Shown here one piece after another: positions 49,801 through 60,726 of a stretch of DNA of 64,000 nucleotides. The DNA is from Phytoseiulus persimilis (Eukaryota > Arthropoda > Arachnida > Mesostigmata > Phytoseiidae): the NCBI GenBank assembly GCA_037576195.1, contig CM075104.1, positions 13,408,211-13,472,210 on the forward strand. Direction: 5' to 3'. Position 1 is the first letter of the stretch, and every line of letters starts with the position of its first letter. The notes beneath the pieces are model-generated. The model saw only the letters and a program-made list of their open reading frames with translations, was not told the origin of the DNA and did no database searches. The position numbers and the translations under genes are program-made.

Positions 49801-52800
49801 CCGCTCAATCGGAAGTCCGAGGCTGCTCCGTTTCTGCCCGCTGATCGTATGTGTCGAGCCACTCGACAATCACAGAAATGACGAGCAAAAAGCTCGGGTT
49901 CCGGCAATCGACCGACCAATGACTCAGCAGAGTGGTACGTGGCTCAGGTTTTTGCTCCGGTTGCTCAGGTTTTACTTCAAGGAGGACTGAGAGAGCCGCA
50001 TATGGGGGAACTGGGTTGAAAACAATGGTCTGGCAGAAAATGGGATGGCCGCATCTGAGAGATGAGGTCGCATCAAGTTACAATACAGGAGCTCCTCCAT
50101 TCTGAGTCCGAATGTATTCCGCGAATCCGGTCATGAGATTGGATCAGAGACGTTTTCACAACCGCACGTGCACCGATGGAGTGTTGGGGGAGCTTGGTCG
50201 GATTAGGTGAGGCCAGTGGAAGCGGCATCGACCTGTCTGAAAACCTCGCTGTCTTGATGCTCTCAACTCCATTCCCCACAGTCTCTCCCGTTTCCCTTTC
50301 GTTCGTCGCCATCGAGGCTCAGTGAGGAACTGTCTGCGGGGCGGTTTTCCTCGCACGTTTGCGGCAGACTCCGGCTCACGAGGAGGCAGGATGGTAGTGG
50401 GAGCAGTATTCTGTCCAAAATAGCCGAACGGGTCTTTTTTCGGCAGCTTTGGACTGTACTTCAACGCAAAGCCGAACTCCTTGATTGAAATGTTTCGCCC
50501 AGTATCTTTGGATTCCTCGAAATGTTCCAAGCTTCGTCGTTGCCAGAGAACTACGAGAGAGCTCGAGAACTTCCGCACGAAACCCTAGCCGCAACGCGTT
50601 GCGGTGATGTGGGAATCGTTAGATAACAGTGGCATATCCTTCGCGATGATACTCTTCCACCTCTCGGTATCGGGGTTGTTCCTGGAATTCTATCTACTTC
50701 AGGAGATACCGTGGATACGGATGGAACTCAACTCGAGGATTCACGTGTCTGCCTAATTCAAGTCGGCTTCATCGACGAGCCAAGTCATCCCGTAGTCGTA
50801 GAAACTCCGGCGGATGGGAAACTCGGGTGGAGTTGAACTTGGGCGTGGTTTTAACCTGGCCCTGAGCCATCCGAATGGTGAACCAGGCTGCACGCAGGTA
50901 GACAAACCCGGCAGTGAAGTCAGCGTCGATGCATCGCGTGGAATGGAAGCATCAGCAGATGCGGACCATTTTCTAATTGATTCACTTCGCCCCCCCCCCC
51001 CCACCCCGTTCCTCCCACCGGGAGTTCCATCTCTGTTTCATCCCGCTCCCAACTCAATCAGTTGAGCCCATTCCTGGGCTCCGTCCCGCTGCCAACCATC
51101 CATCGGCTCATTTTGATCAGGCGGCTGCTCCCGACAAGACCCGAACGGCTCGAAGTCGAGTCCTTTCGGTCATCTGCAAATGAGACGCAAATCAAATCAT
51201 TTGGCGGCGGGCTTGATGGAGGACGCGCGCATGCGAGCAACCCGCGCACGAAGAGAGTAACTTCGCTTTGACATCTGAGCGGGTTGATATGCAAACCGTG
51301 GAGTCCTCTATGCTCCCGGAGCAATGATTACGGCCGAGCACCGTCTGCGTCGAGGTCATCAGTCGAGTTCAGCGTGACATCCTGGGAGACGTGAGCGTCA
51401 CTTCTTCCCGTGCTAAGTGTTAACCAGGAAGGAACGGAACCGGAGTTCAGACCACGGCTTTCCCCTAAGGACCACAGTCGGAATTTCACCTCATGCTCAT
51501 TGCCTACTCCGATAGGAGTTCTAGCTCTGGGAGGATTGCACGGAACCGAGCCTCCCGATTGAGGAAAGGGAAAAAGTGCATGCAGCTCACGAACGTACGT
51601 CGCGTACAGAGGAGCACGTCGAAGATGACGGAGGTTGTAGTCAGAGTCCGTCGGAGACTTTTGGCCGCTGACGGTCAAACTTCAATATCCTGGATCTGCG
51701 CGGAGAACGGCGGTACTGTAAGCGCGGGAGCTTGAGAACTCGTTCAATATCTCGACCAGGACCACCTCCTGCCAGTTTCCCGCGTATCGCGGGAATCTCG
51801 ATAAATCCTGGCAGGCACCTGCAGTCAAGCATCGGCTCATTTCAGCGTACGCACTGGGAGAGGGGCGTCGGACCGCAAAAAATAGCAGAGCGGGGGGAAA
51901 TATGGTGCGAGACGGAGCACGACCGCTGAAGACCTCCTTTCTCCCCTTCGTTTGTAACAAGGCTCCTGGCCGCAGGTGAATTACGTGCAGATGCCTGGTT
52001 GGCGGGCTGACTACTGACGGCTCACAGGAGCAGAGATGCTTTTTGGTGTTGGCCTGTCTGGCGGCGTGCTCTCATAACAGCCGCTGTGCAATTCATTTCC
52101 ACGGATTCTGTGTACACGAGCGCATGCGAAACGAGATGAGCACGCTCAGGCTTAGGCTAATGACATGCGGTCGCGGCAGAGTAGACCTCGGGAGATCCCG
52201 CCGCCGCCGCTGGTCGAGCAGACAATCACCCTAGCCGATCAAGTTCCCTCCCTCTGAGAGGACACGAGCGCATGGAAGTCGGCGGAAACCTCTATAAATT
52301 TTTGATATGCACAACCCTCGAATGTGGAAATCCCCTTGCAACGACCCCGAACAAATATTCTCTTCGCGAGAGCGCCTACCGAGAGAGGCAACGTGGTGTT
52401 TCGTGTGTGGACACCTGGACCGCAGCCCCGATCCGTGGTTGCGATCAGCGTTCCTCGGAGGGTCTTCGTTCCGCCTCGGATGGACGAAGGGTGGAAGCTT
52501 CGAAACGAGAACAGTTCCGCAGAAAAAAAAACCCTCCAGCATTAATGGACATCGCTGGGAGCCTTTTAAGCGATTCCAGCTACTTCATCAATTCTATTGA
52601 TTGAAAGATTTATTGATCGACCCGTTGATTGTTTGTCAACTGAGGCCGGACCGACGGCCGCTCATTTTCTGTCCACGTCGGGAGCGAAAGGCTACGCTCT
52701 GCAGCTCCTCGCTCTGCAGACGAACCGGAGGAGCTTTTCCAACAGAGCGCGGCCACCGAGCCGGTACCAACGGTCATTTGTCTGAAACGAATTCCATCGG

Positions 52801-55800
52801 CAATGAGTTTCGGTCATTCCCGAGGCTAATGGCTTTCTAGAACTAGGTCCTGTTCTGGCGGGCTCCGTGTTCCCCACATTCCTCGGGTGAGGAGGGAATA
52901 ATCGCGGTGCGTTTATCCCGAAGACGTGAGCGCGTGTTACAAACGAGCGCGACGGACGGCCGATGGAAGTCGCGTTGCTTCTGGAGGATGCGCGCAGCAT
53001 ACGGTACACTCGCGAGCTAGCAGCTAACTGGCTGGCCGGGCGGCCGGCGGGCGCCGAGTGATATGTGGAAACGTTCTCCAACTCATCCCCGACGTTTATT
53101 TGAGTCCTTCGGGGAGAACGCAATGCCATCCCGTTCAGCAGCAGCCAGCGGAGGCCTCCGCCGTGTTCTCTTGCGCCGGTCTGGCCAGCCGCTCCCGATC
53201 CCCTGGGAATAACAGCAGCCTTATGGCTGCTCCGGTGTTCGGTTTGGCCGGCTGGCTGGTTGGACCCACCTAAGAAAGAGGCAAACTCCGAGAGGGCAAC
53301 GGGAAATGACGCTTCAAGCAGCCGTGCCGAAAAGCTTGCGGACGCCGAATCGAGCTATTTTTTTTCCTCTCATAAAAGACTCGGACGTTCGGAGAAGCGT
53401 CCAGCTGCATGACACCGCGAATAGGCCGCTGGCAGCGCCGACGGTGACTGTTGTGACGACTAGAGCGAGAAGGATTCCACAGCACCGGCACGGCAGTTGA
53501 GCGTCTGAACGATGGTTATGAGCGGACACTTTTTCGCTCCAAATGGAAATTCAGGAAGCCTGCTCGCAACAACCGCCCGACGCTCTTTCCGACTGCGGCG
53601 GAGCCGTGTTGTCGAGGCCGGTTCATCCGGAAAGTTTCGCACGCGCGGGTCGGAGCTCAGCAGCCATTCCCCGTCGGCACGAGCCTCATCGTCATTGATG
53701 CGTTCGGGGGACGCCGAGGCCGCCAGCGACGTCGACGAGATTCTTCGAGTCCGAAACAACTTCACCTCATTCGGAATTAGTTGGGAAGTAGACGGCCGCG
53801 ACGACACACGCCAGACGAAAGCGGTCGCTGGAGAAAGTTGGAGCTGGAAGAAGAGATAGAGCCTTAGAACAGGAAACGTTATTCGTTCGGGCCTCACTGG
53901 TCGCAGGCTCCGCTCAGGCTACTCGGTCCGAGTGAAGGGTGCTCTGTGCTCGCGGCGCCGTGAATGGCAGTCAGTGTGCGACGCCGGACCCGCTCCGTGA
54001 CGTCTCGATGTCGTCAAGCGGAACGGAAACGCCATCGGTGACAGCCGCAACGCAAACGCCGACATAGTGGGCATCGACTCCTGTGCTATCGGACTCGAAC
54101 TTATTATCAAACAACTTCCCGCTGAAATCCACTCGCGGCTGATGAGGACGGAGCTGTAGGGATTTCAAGACACCCGACTTTCCTCTCGAACTCCCCCACC
54201 CGACGCCGGCTCACGAGGACCGGAGCGTATTCCCTCGACGCTCGAGCGCCGAGTTGAATTGGCTGCTCCTGACAGTTTGGTTTTGAAACGCATATTCTAT
54301 GCTCGTCGCTGTTGCGACGAGCCCGGGGAAACTCTCATCGGAAGGCCAACCGCATACAGCCACGCGAGCATCGAGGTCGTCAAGCAGGTTTCGGAACCGC
54401 GAGCGGATGGGCAGGAAGACAGGGGAGAACATACCACAGACAGGGAAGCAGACCGGGTGACAAGAAACAGAAAAGCGTAACAAGGAGCCAACACAACAGC
54501 CGTGCTGTCATGTCATTCTGGGACTGGAACGGAATGTCACGTGGACTATCCTTGGAGCCAGCGGATTGTTCAGATTCCGGGCTCGCGGTGCGCGTCGTAT
54601 ACCGGCGCCCGGACTGAAATCGAAGATGTATCCCGCGCGGATCATTCCTCCGAGGCTGCTTGAGCTCTTTGATCGAAAGCGTTATCTATCACTCCTCGGA
54701 ATGCTTCCCGATCGATCCCTCGAGTGGACGTCGTTCGGTTCGAATCAGTCCGAGCAGTTTTCTCCTCGTGACACTGCAAGAGTAGTTCGAAGGGGCAGAC
54801 ATTCTCCGACCTTCCACCTCGAGCCTTACCTTCGAGAGATTGTGTAGAAGGCGCGCGCACCTTGAGCGTTGCGTGCTCTCCGTAAGACTCGGCAGCCGCT
54901 CCCGGTGGAAAAAAATCACTGAAAACAAAGGAGCAGAGCCGCTCGCTCCTGTTTGTCTGCGAAAAACAAGTCGCGGCCTCCCCGAATTTGCATACCGTTC
55001 TCTACGATCGTTTATGCAGCTCGCTATAACATCAGTCCAAACGCTCACATCGTCTTCATAGTCTCGCATCTATTAAGCCGAATATTAAAAGAGCTCCATG
55101 GCGATGCAAGGAGAGCTCGTTATCTCAAGTGAGCCTTGGGATACGAGTTCGGTTGATGTTAGACAATTCCGCTAAAAAGGTCACGATCCTACAGCTGGTA
55201 AATTTTTCACTGGAGAGAGGAAGACACTTCGTTTTCTGAACTGATGATACCTATCTCAATGCGTCGTCTTCGGCTCCTGTGGGACTCTATCAATCCACTG
55301 GGTAACCATCGATTTAGGCCAAAGTTTGCTCCATGATGAACTCCTCACTTTCTCTCTCTCTCGTTGCAGTTATCGAAGTTTGCAGAGTTCGTCGAGCTGC
55401 ACCGGATACTCGGTTATCAACATTTCTTCTTCTATAATCACACGATGGGTCCCCAAGTGACCAAGCTCGTCGAGCACTACATAGAGAACGGTGAGTGCCC
55501 TCGTCAGAATGTTGTGAATCCCAATCCATAGCAGCGGCGCCGTTCCGCCGCGAAAGCGACTTTTCCTGGAAAATCGCCCCAAAATTGCGAAATTTTCCTG
55601 AAATTTGCTGCTCACGGGCCGGGACTGATCATTCTCGGGAACTGTTTCCGAAAAATCCCTCATCGCAGTGCGGAGTACGATGCGGGTGGTTCGCGCACTT
55701 CGACGGAGACTTGATCTGAAGCAGTAGACGGTTGCTGTTTTCGTGGTGCGTTTCTCATTGCGCTGCTGTAGCAGGTTATCTGCTGTCCCGAACTCCCACC

Positions 55801-58800
55801 GTGGCGTTGCTGAGCCACTTGACGCGCTAATGAACAAGCACATATCGAAGGGCGAGCCTTGCGGTCGTTCTTAATAGAACTGACGGCGGAAATCTCGTTC
55901 ACGTTAGTCTCGAATCGAGGCTCGTCCAACGAGCAACTCCAGCGGCTCTTCCAGCTGACTCCGTGCATATTTATGAGGTAGCTCTGCGAACACAGCGCCG
56001 AAGCCGAGCTGATTCTGAATAGATTCACGATGACGGACATCTTCGTGCTGACGCTCAACACAATATGGGGAGCGAGTATCCAGCCGATCCCGCGTCGTGG
56101 ACGTCGATTCGAACTCACAGACTGCGAAATCCTGGGGTGTTCAGCGATCCCGGCTTCTCGAGCCGGACAGCTCGGTTCAGATAAGGGGTGTTCCTATCGC
56201 GGTCCGGTTCGACGTGGAGGTCGGCTTGGAGCGCACCCTCAACTGAACATATTTAGGTCCGATGATTCCGAGCGAAGCGAGCACATTCTATTCTGGTTGC
56301 ACTTTCTGCCGAAAATGGCCCTCGCGCCGAAGCGGTCGGCGCCGAAATGTCTGTCGTACAACAGCGGGCGCAAACAACGGAAGCGAAAAGCAAAACATGC
56401 GTGGGTTCCAATGAACGTTATCGTTCTGAGGAAACATCAGAGCTCCGCCATGAGCTCCACAGAGGAGTTTTCAGACCCTCCGCCGATGCCGCTTTCTCGG
56501 CTGGAGACGGTGACTGTTTGTCGCCCTCTGGGACTCCTGACCTTTCACGTCTCAGGATTACTTGAACCCCGAGCTCGCGGAGCTTAGTTCGTTGAGAACA
56601 GCACACTCATGGTCGCCGACTCCATGGAGCAACAAAAGGATGAGCGCTGCGCCAACATTCCTTTCTCAGTGTGGAATCCTTTGACAATAGCACTTGACAC
56701 ATTCAGAAGTTAATTCGACGGGCGCTCTGTATCGCATCTGTCTATTCTGATCAACATCCGCTCGAGTGCGACGGTTGCGATCTGCGACGAGCTTCGGATG
56801 GCCTTGCGTCCTAACATTGCATTGCACGACGGGAGAGCTATCCAAACTCAAAACCAAACTGAACAGCCAAGTTTATACCGGCGAGGCTCTGAGAGTTCCA
56901 GCTCCCAACAGAGTCTCGAGGCGAAGGCTACAAAAAGATCTTCCTGAAAGACCCTTGCCGGAGGCAGTCGGTACTTCTACGTGCAGGCCTACGTTTCGAC
57001 CCTGTGCCCGTGTTCACTAGCAGTCACAACTTCAGCGGAGCGATAGCTGGTCACGTACACTGGGCACGCTCGGCGAACGGACTGGTCGATCCGAAGAGCA
57101 CCCAGGAAACCTCCATCATCGCGCTTCTGCGACGGCGACCGCCGGCGGCCGGTCGAGACGGCGTTGGATTGATTCCACAAACACCTGTTCAGTCAGAATC
57201 TTTCCCCGAGTGCGCCGCGAACCAATCAAGGAGTCCACATCAGGCTCGTATCGGCCCGTTTCCGACGCAACGATCACAACTCGGAGGCCACAAGCCACCG
57301 TTGGCTTGCTTCGGGAGGTTACCAGCATCGTGGCTCTAGACGGGCCGTTCGCGAAAATTCATCAGGGACACCGGAGCGTAGCGAGAGCTCGAGTCCCGAG
57401 TGGGAAACCGACACGGCATCGATATGAGAGTACTCCGATGGATTATTCATCGGTCCAGACGTCGAGCAAGCTCGTCGGCAGAAGACCAGGTGTGTTCCTG
57501 AATCAGGGAACTCGCTCGTTCCCGCTTTTCGCAGCGGCTCTCTTTCCGATGTGAGCTTCCTCTCTATCGGCATGTTCTCGATAAGCCGCTTCCGTCGTGA
57601 GCCGCTCTCGTGCATGGAGCTCACTGGTATCGTTCAAACACTGTCTCAACGTGAAGCAACCGGAACACTCTCTGTCGGCGAGACGCGCGGAATCCTTGAT
57701 ATTCTCCAAAAACCAGAGTGTCCGTATACTTTCCCAGCAGATTCGTTCGAATATTTTACAGTTCGCCGCAGGGAGTTTAACCCATTTCGGGCGGACCAGG
57801 GTTAGGGCCTCATAAACGAATTTTCGAAACAGAACCCTCGAGTGTTCCCTCAATGGAATTTCTACAGCGCTGCTCCTGCCAGTCCTCACTCCCAAACAAT
57901 CGCGGGAACACTTTTACGCCGGGCTTATTTATTTTCCTTCAACCGTCGACGCTCCGGAGAGCCGTCGGCCCGACAGGCCGGGAGGTCATTTGATGGGGGA
58001 CCCCGAGGAAATACAATATTTGCCCGGGAACACATCTCCCTTTGTCCCGTCGCTTGACAAGTTCCGTTTGAGCAAGAACAGCCGTCACAGGAGCGTTGCC
58101 GGCCGCTGGGTTGGCGAGGACGCGGCTTTTCTCCTGGAGGAGTCGCACGGGTTCTTCCTTCACTCCTTGAGATATTGAATTCGTTCATTCATCTTCCCGG
58201 GCGGGTTCGGTCTCTGTTGAGCGACAGAACGGAAGCGGCGGGAGCGGCAAGAGCCGGCTTTACAGTCTCGAACAGAACTCACCGCGACTTCGGCGGAGGC
58301 TCTGACGACGAGAATCCTGGCCCGAGCGTCTCGAGCCAACTCGACTCGCCCGCTGTACGCGAATACCGGAAGCACGTGTCGGCGTTGACGTCCCTGGTGG
58401 AAGCGATGACGTCACCAGAAAGAAATTCTTCCACGTCAGACTCCTTCCTTGCCGGATGTTATTAGCCGACAAGATATACTCATTAATATATACGGTGGCA
58501 CGTAGAGCCCGGAACAAAGACTTGGGTGGGCGGCCGCTCGTAGCGAGATGAATCATTTCTCACTCTGATGAAGACGTTCGATATCCATCCCCGTTGCTTC
58601 GCTTGTTCCCCCCCTCTCGCGGATCAGCGAGCGTAACACCGAGGATAAATACGGGATTAGAGATGTGAAATTCCCGCTGCTTGCTTCGTCTGCCGGCGAT
58701 CGATCGATCCCTGAGAGCCTTCCTTCCGCGATCCAATTTGGGTTGATGGCGAGCAACGCTGCCTAAACAGAGACGAAATGAATAAACCACCGCAGCTCCT

Positions 58801-60726
58801 TTCCCAAACGAATCCCTGGTCAGCTAAGTTCCACGATGGCATTCAACGATCACCATTCGTAAGACCCTATTCGACTCTCGTGACTGAAGGCGACTCCGTG
58901 CTCACCGGGACCACTAGCGTACTTCTAACGGCCCCATAACGGTCAGCTTTCGATTGACCGAAGCGCTCGCTGCCGCGACTCTTGACTTTTTTGAAAAATC
59001 ACTTTGGTGCTGATCACGCATGGGGACTCCTTCATTCGGTACGAAGATGGGGATATCAACAGAGTTCTTGAGATCTGGGCAGTCTGCTTCATCGAGATCA
59101 GGTCGCCCCCAACGGAGGGGGAGGCCCAGGATCTTGTTTCCGTCTTTCGCTCATATCTCGGATTCGTTTTTTTACTCTTCTGGTGGTGTGTGCTGATCTG
59201 ATCAAGTCCGAGAGGTATTCCTCCGGGCGTTGCGTCCGAGGCCGCGGCAACGCGACACCGAATGTTTCCATTAGCGGTCGCAATCTGAGTAAATCCATGG
59301 TTTCTTGTTTCAGGAGTGGCGACGGTACTTCCTTGGCAACTGGATCTGATCTCTCAGAAGGAAATTCGAACAGAGGGCCTCTTTGCGGCTTTGAACGATT
59401 GTCTGTACAGATCCATGTACAGATTTCAGTACACAGCTATGGTGGATTTCGATGAAGTTATAGTGCCTAAGCTCAGAGCGAACGGTACCATTTTGGTGAG
59501 TGCTCCTCCTCGCCCACCTCCGCCATTACATGTGTTCGCATTCCTTGTTTGCTCTGCTCGTCGCATCATATACCCGGAAGCAGTTTCTGAAGCTATTGGG
59601 AACGATGTCGACCGGATAAAAGATCTCGAGCTCAGCCTTTCGGTCCATAAGACTCGCAAGCCTCGGTTCGCTTGATGGAAGTTGTTTCCAGCGGAAGCAA
59701 AGCAACAAAATGATGAACGCGCGCATTCTGCCGTTGCGAAAAGCGTGGCGCTAATGTCCACGAGGGAAGCTGGAGTGCGTTCTCGCGGGAAGCTCTTTAC
59801 AAACTTATATGCATTTATATGAGATTCTCCGGAGGATATATTTCGAAGGTTTAGAGCTCGCGAATTTTCAATCGGTTCCGCGGATCATATTTTCAAACCT
59901 CGCGACGCGAGCAAACAACGCGGTCTCAATGCGAACAAACCGTAAGACGATCAGACCTTTGAAATCGGGACTGATCCTCAAGCCGCCCGGCTCTGATCCG
60001 ACCGGAGGAACAACAGGCAACATCAGCGAAACCTGGAAAAACATTCTTTAGTTCGGTTTCGCGACAAAATCTCATATTTTCGTTTCGGATTTGCAGCGCG
60101 GCTGCTGTTAACATTCCGATCCGATATGCGAGCAGCCATCGAGAGCTCTACTGTTTGTTTGTCGAATGTTTGCGTTATCGTGCGAAGATTGGTGTGAAAA
60201 GAAAGATCGTTTCGAAGTCCTGAACGAGAACAATATGCTTCCAGGAACTCTTACAGCAGCTGAGCGCTACGAATCCCACGTACGACGGCGCTTTCTCGTT
60301 CCAAAACGCGTTCTTCTACCTCCAGTATCCTGATGGAGAGGTGAGTAACTCGTTTTCACCATCTTCAGTGCGTCCTGTAGCATGAACTCGACTCCAAATT
60401 GAGGCCCATGAAGGCAGACGGGGCAACACCTCGCAGATAAGCACCCCGCAGCGCGCGGCATGGCCTGATGCCTAAAAGGACTCCCGGGACAACGGCTTGG
60501 CATGTGATGAGGAGTGCGCCTTCGAGGAGGCTCGGGAGAACACTCAGGTCGTTGAGTGGATATCACCGCGAGGATATAATATGAGGGGCTTTTTCATAAC
60601 AGGTGCCGTTCGCGGATCCAGCCGGGGAGCTGCAATATTTGCGTAAGACCCGTCGGAAGGGTAAATTGCACAACCATCGTCTTCGCTCGAAATACATCGT
60701 GGTTCCAGAGCGAGTTCAAGAAGTTG
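22560..60726 (+). CDS. Glycosyltransferase family 92 protein, 8 exons found, 3' end missing
   Basis: Joined coding exons: 22560-22879, 27849-27995, 42176-42335, 45895-46047, 55370-55490, 59314-59495, 60245-60340, 60603-60726 (1303 nt, 434 codons plus one base). All junctions are GT-AG with matching phases and no internal stop. The product is a type II Golgi-type membrane protein: a short basic N terminus, one hydrophobic anchor (about residues 33-54), a stem, then a GT92 (DUF23) catalytic domain. Family landmarks in order are FVFSAFID (125-132), CVKPIHY (250-256), KFAEFVELHRILG (263-275), FFFYNHTMGP (279-288), LPWQL (306-310), AALNDCLYR (325-333), the metal-binding DXD-type VDFDE (344-348), SFQNAFF, and KTRRKGKLHNHRLRSKYIV. 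Known family members such as C. elegans GALT-1 transfer galactose, for example onto N-glycan core fucose; the acceptor here cannot be predicted. Family proteins usually run about 450-550 residues, so 50-100 C-terminal residues are probably encoded further right. Confidence 0.93.
22880..27848 (+). other. GT92 intron 1 (4969 bp)
   Basis: Contains the inverted-repeat element at 25960-26186, a 12-G run at 23686-23697 and a 14-bp sequence identical to a common Illumina adapter at 27581-27594. No exon-like or other gene-like frame was recognised. Confidence 0.8.
25960..26186. mobile_element. MITE with 62-bp terminal inverted repeats and TA target duplication
   Basis: Left arm 25960-26021 matches the reverse complement of 26125-26186 at 52 of 62 positions without gaps; the shared core is TTTTGCTCATAACTCGGTG. 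The termini are CAGGGTGGTCATCGTG and, on the other strand, TAGGGCGCTCATCGTG, and TA flanks both sides (25958-25959 and 26187-26188). The pairing resumes further inside (GCGATC...TAGCT), so the element is almost one long imperfect hairpin. It has no coding capacity, so it depended on a transposase in trans, probably of the Tc1/mariner type given the TA. Confidence 0.85.
27849..27995 (+). CDS. GT92 gene exon 2 (start of catalytic region)
   Basis: The acceptor follows the pyrimidine-rich TTTCATTTTTCAG ending at 27848; the donor is GTGAGTAG at 27996. It encodes residues 107-155 plus two bases: DHWQRIANTADKFFVFSAFID, then a basic RRR and VRVIAAARTR. F-V-(F/Y)-S-A-(F/Y) followed by D-x-R and V-R-V-I is the typical opening of GT92 domains. 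The other possible AG two bases downstream would break the frame. Confidence 0.9.
27996..42175 (+). other. GT92 intron 2 (14180 bp)
   Basis: The largest intron. It holds scattered open frames, the longest being 283 codons on the minus strand at 36835-37686, none recognisable, and a possible degenerate tRNA-like segment near 39.43-39.58 kb. A/T runs occur at 33729-33780 (including AATAAA-like words) with no evident gene in front. No second gene could be supported. Confidence 0.75.
39433..39585 (-). other. Possible tRNA-derived (SINE-like) segment
   Basis: On the minus strand TGGCCGAGTCGG (39567-39578) matches the pol III A-box consensus. GGCTCGAAGTCC (39512-39523), 43 bp further on, resembles a B-box with one extra base. 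Between them CTCAGTCA and TGACTGAG (39543-39560) form an 8-bp stem where an anticodon stem would be. A run of five T follows, opposite 39433-39437. The acceptor and D stems do not pair, so it is not a functional tRNA; it is a decayed tRNA or SINE head, or chance. Confidence 0.3.
42176..42335 (+). CDS. GT92 gene exon 3
   Basis: The acceptor is CAATTTTTCCAG at 42164-42175 and the donor GTAAGTATC at 42336. Starting with the third base of a Lys codon, it reads KCVFWSQNRTSVIATVLASN, then a stretch with RYSAFFLLCPIP and ends VPYA in phase 0. The E-N-W-N-x-R-Y-x-A-x-F-(I/L)-L-C-P motif is characteristic of the family. A potential N-glycosylation site (NRT) is present. Confidence 0.94.
42336..45894 (+). 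other. GT92 intron 3 (3559 bp)
   Basis: No gene, RNA or repeat recognised. A plus frame at 44799-45092 starts with a hydrophobic segment but matches no family I know and lacks flanking support. Confidence 0.7.
45895..46047 (+). CDS. GT92 gene exon 4
   Basis: The acceptor is TTCCGGTTTCAG ending at 45894; the donor is GTAAATGGG at 46048. Fifty-one codons in phase 0 encode residues 210-260. The end, AVCVKPIHYNYDQ, is the conserved A-x-C-V-K-P-L-H motif of GT92 that precedes the nucleotide-sugar binding core. The first part is variable in the family. A second AG twelve bases into the exon (CTGCAG) could serve as an alternative acceptor without changing frame. Confidence 0.93.
49565..49579 (+). 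repeat. Target-site duplication, left copy
   Basis: ACAACCAACCGCTCA, identical over 15 bp to 49793-49807. The flanking bases differ (C after the left copy, A after the right), so the duplication is bounded at this side of each copy. Confidence 0.85.
49580..49792 (+). mobile_element. Short retroposed insertion with poly(A) tail and 15-bp target-site duplication
   Basis: ACAACCAACCGCTCA occurs at 49565-49579 and again at 49793-49807. The 213 bp between them end in an A-run interrupted by a single G (49770-49792). Just before the tail is a perfect hairpin, GGCTGA (49751-49756) and TCAGCC (49762-49767), a position where LINE reverse transcriptases often bind. These are the hallmarks of target-primed reverse transcription. 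The body matches neither retroelement 3' end seen elsewhere in this window and shows no clear pol III boxes, so it is either a SINE or a severely 5'-truncated LINE tail. Confidence 0.83.
49793..49807 (+). repeat. Target-site duplication, right copy
   Basis: Exact copy of 49565-49579, abutting the poly(A) tail; its first A could equally belong to the tail. Confidence 0.85.
55370..55490 (+). CDS. GT92 gene exon 5
   Basis: A strong pyrimidine tract (TTTCTCTCTCTCTCGTTGCAG) ends at 55369; the donor GTGAGTGCC starts at 55491. It encodes residues 261-300 plus one base: KFAEFVELHRILGYQHFFFY, NHTMGPQV and HYIENG. The E-F-(I/V)-E-L-x-R-x-L-G and F-Y-N-H pattern is diagnostic of the family. Confidence 0.96.
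55491..59313 (+). other. GT92 intron 5 (3823 bp)
   Basis: No gene, RNA gene or repeat recognised. Unassigned frames at 56030-56587 (+) and 55660-56118 (-) show no motif. Confidence 0.7.
59314..59495 (+). CDS. GT92 gene exon 6 (DXD-type motif)
   Basis: The acceptor is TTTCTTGTTTCAG ending at 59313; the donor is GTGAGTGCT at 59496. It completes Gly301 and encodes to residue 361. It carries VLPWQL, the conserved AALNDCLYRSMYRFQY and VDFDEVIVP. Asp345 and Asp347 form the DXD-like pair expected to coordinate the divalent metal of the sugar nucleotide. NGT near the end is a potential N-glycosylation site. Confidence 0.97.
59496..60244 (+). other. GT92 intron 6 (749 bp)
   Basis: No separate feature seen. 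Exon 6 and exon 7 are both in phase 0 at its borders. Confidence 0.85.
60245..60340 (+). CDS. GT92 gene exon 7
   Basis: The acceptor ends CTTCCAG at 60244; the donor GTGAGTAAC starts at 60341. Thirty-two codons in phase 0, including GAFSFQNAFFYLQYPDGE. The S-F-x-N-A-F-F segment is conserved in GT92 after the DXD region. Confidence 0.94.
60603..60726 (+). CDS. GT92 gene exon 8
   Basis: The acceptor ends TTTTTCATAACAG at 60602; the donor GTGAGTTCC starts at 60727. It encodes residues 394-434 plus one base: LQYLRKTRRKGKLHNHRLRS, KYIVVPERVQEVG. K-T-R-R-x-x-K-(I/L)-H and R-S-K-Y-I-V-x-P-E are typical of the family, which usually continues with a Gly-Asn-His and a Trp-containing segment. That continuation was not found in this window. 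Confidence 0.94.

Larger units (their letters stand above)
46048..55369 (+). other. GT92 intron 4 (9322 bp)
   Basis: Contains the poly(A)-tailed insertion at 49580-49792 and a 13-C run at 50990-51002. Open frames such as 46981-47517 (+) and 53460-53897 (-) are unrecognised and probably chance. The 3' end has a clear (TC)n tract before exon 5. Confidence 0.75.

Noticed and set aside
49653..49919. Minus-strand open frame across the poly(A)-tailed insertion
   Set aside because: Its phenylalanine run is the tail read backwards; it is not a gene.
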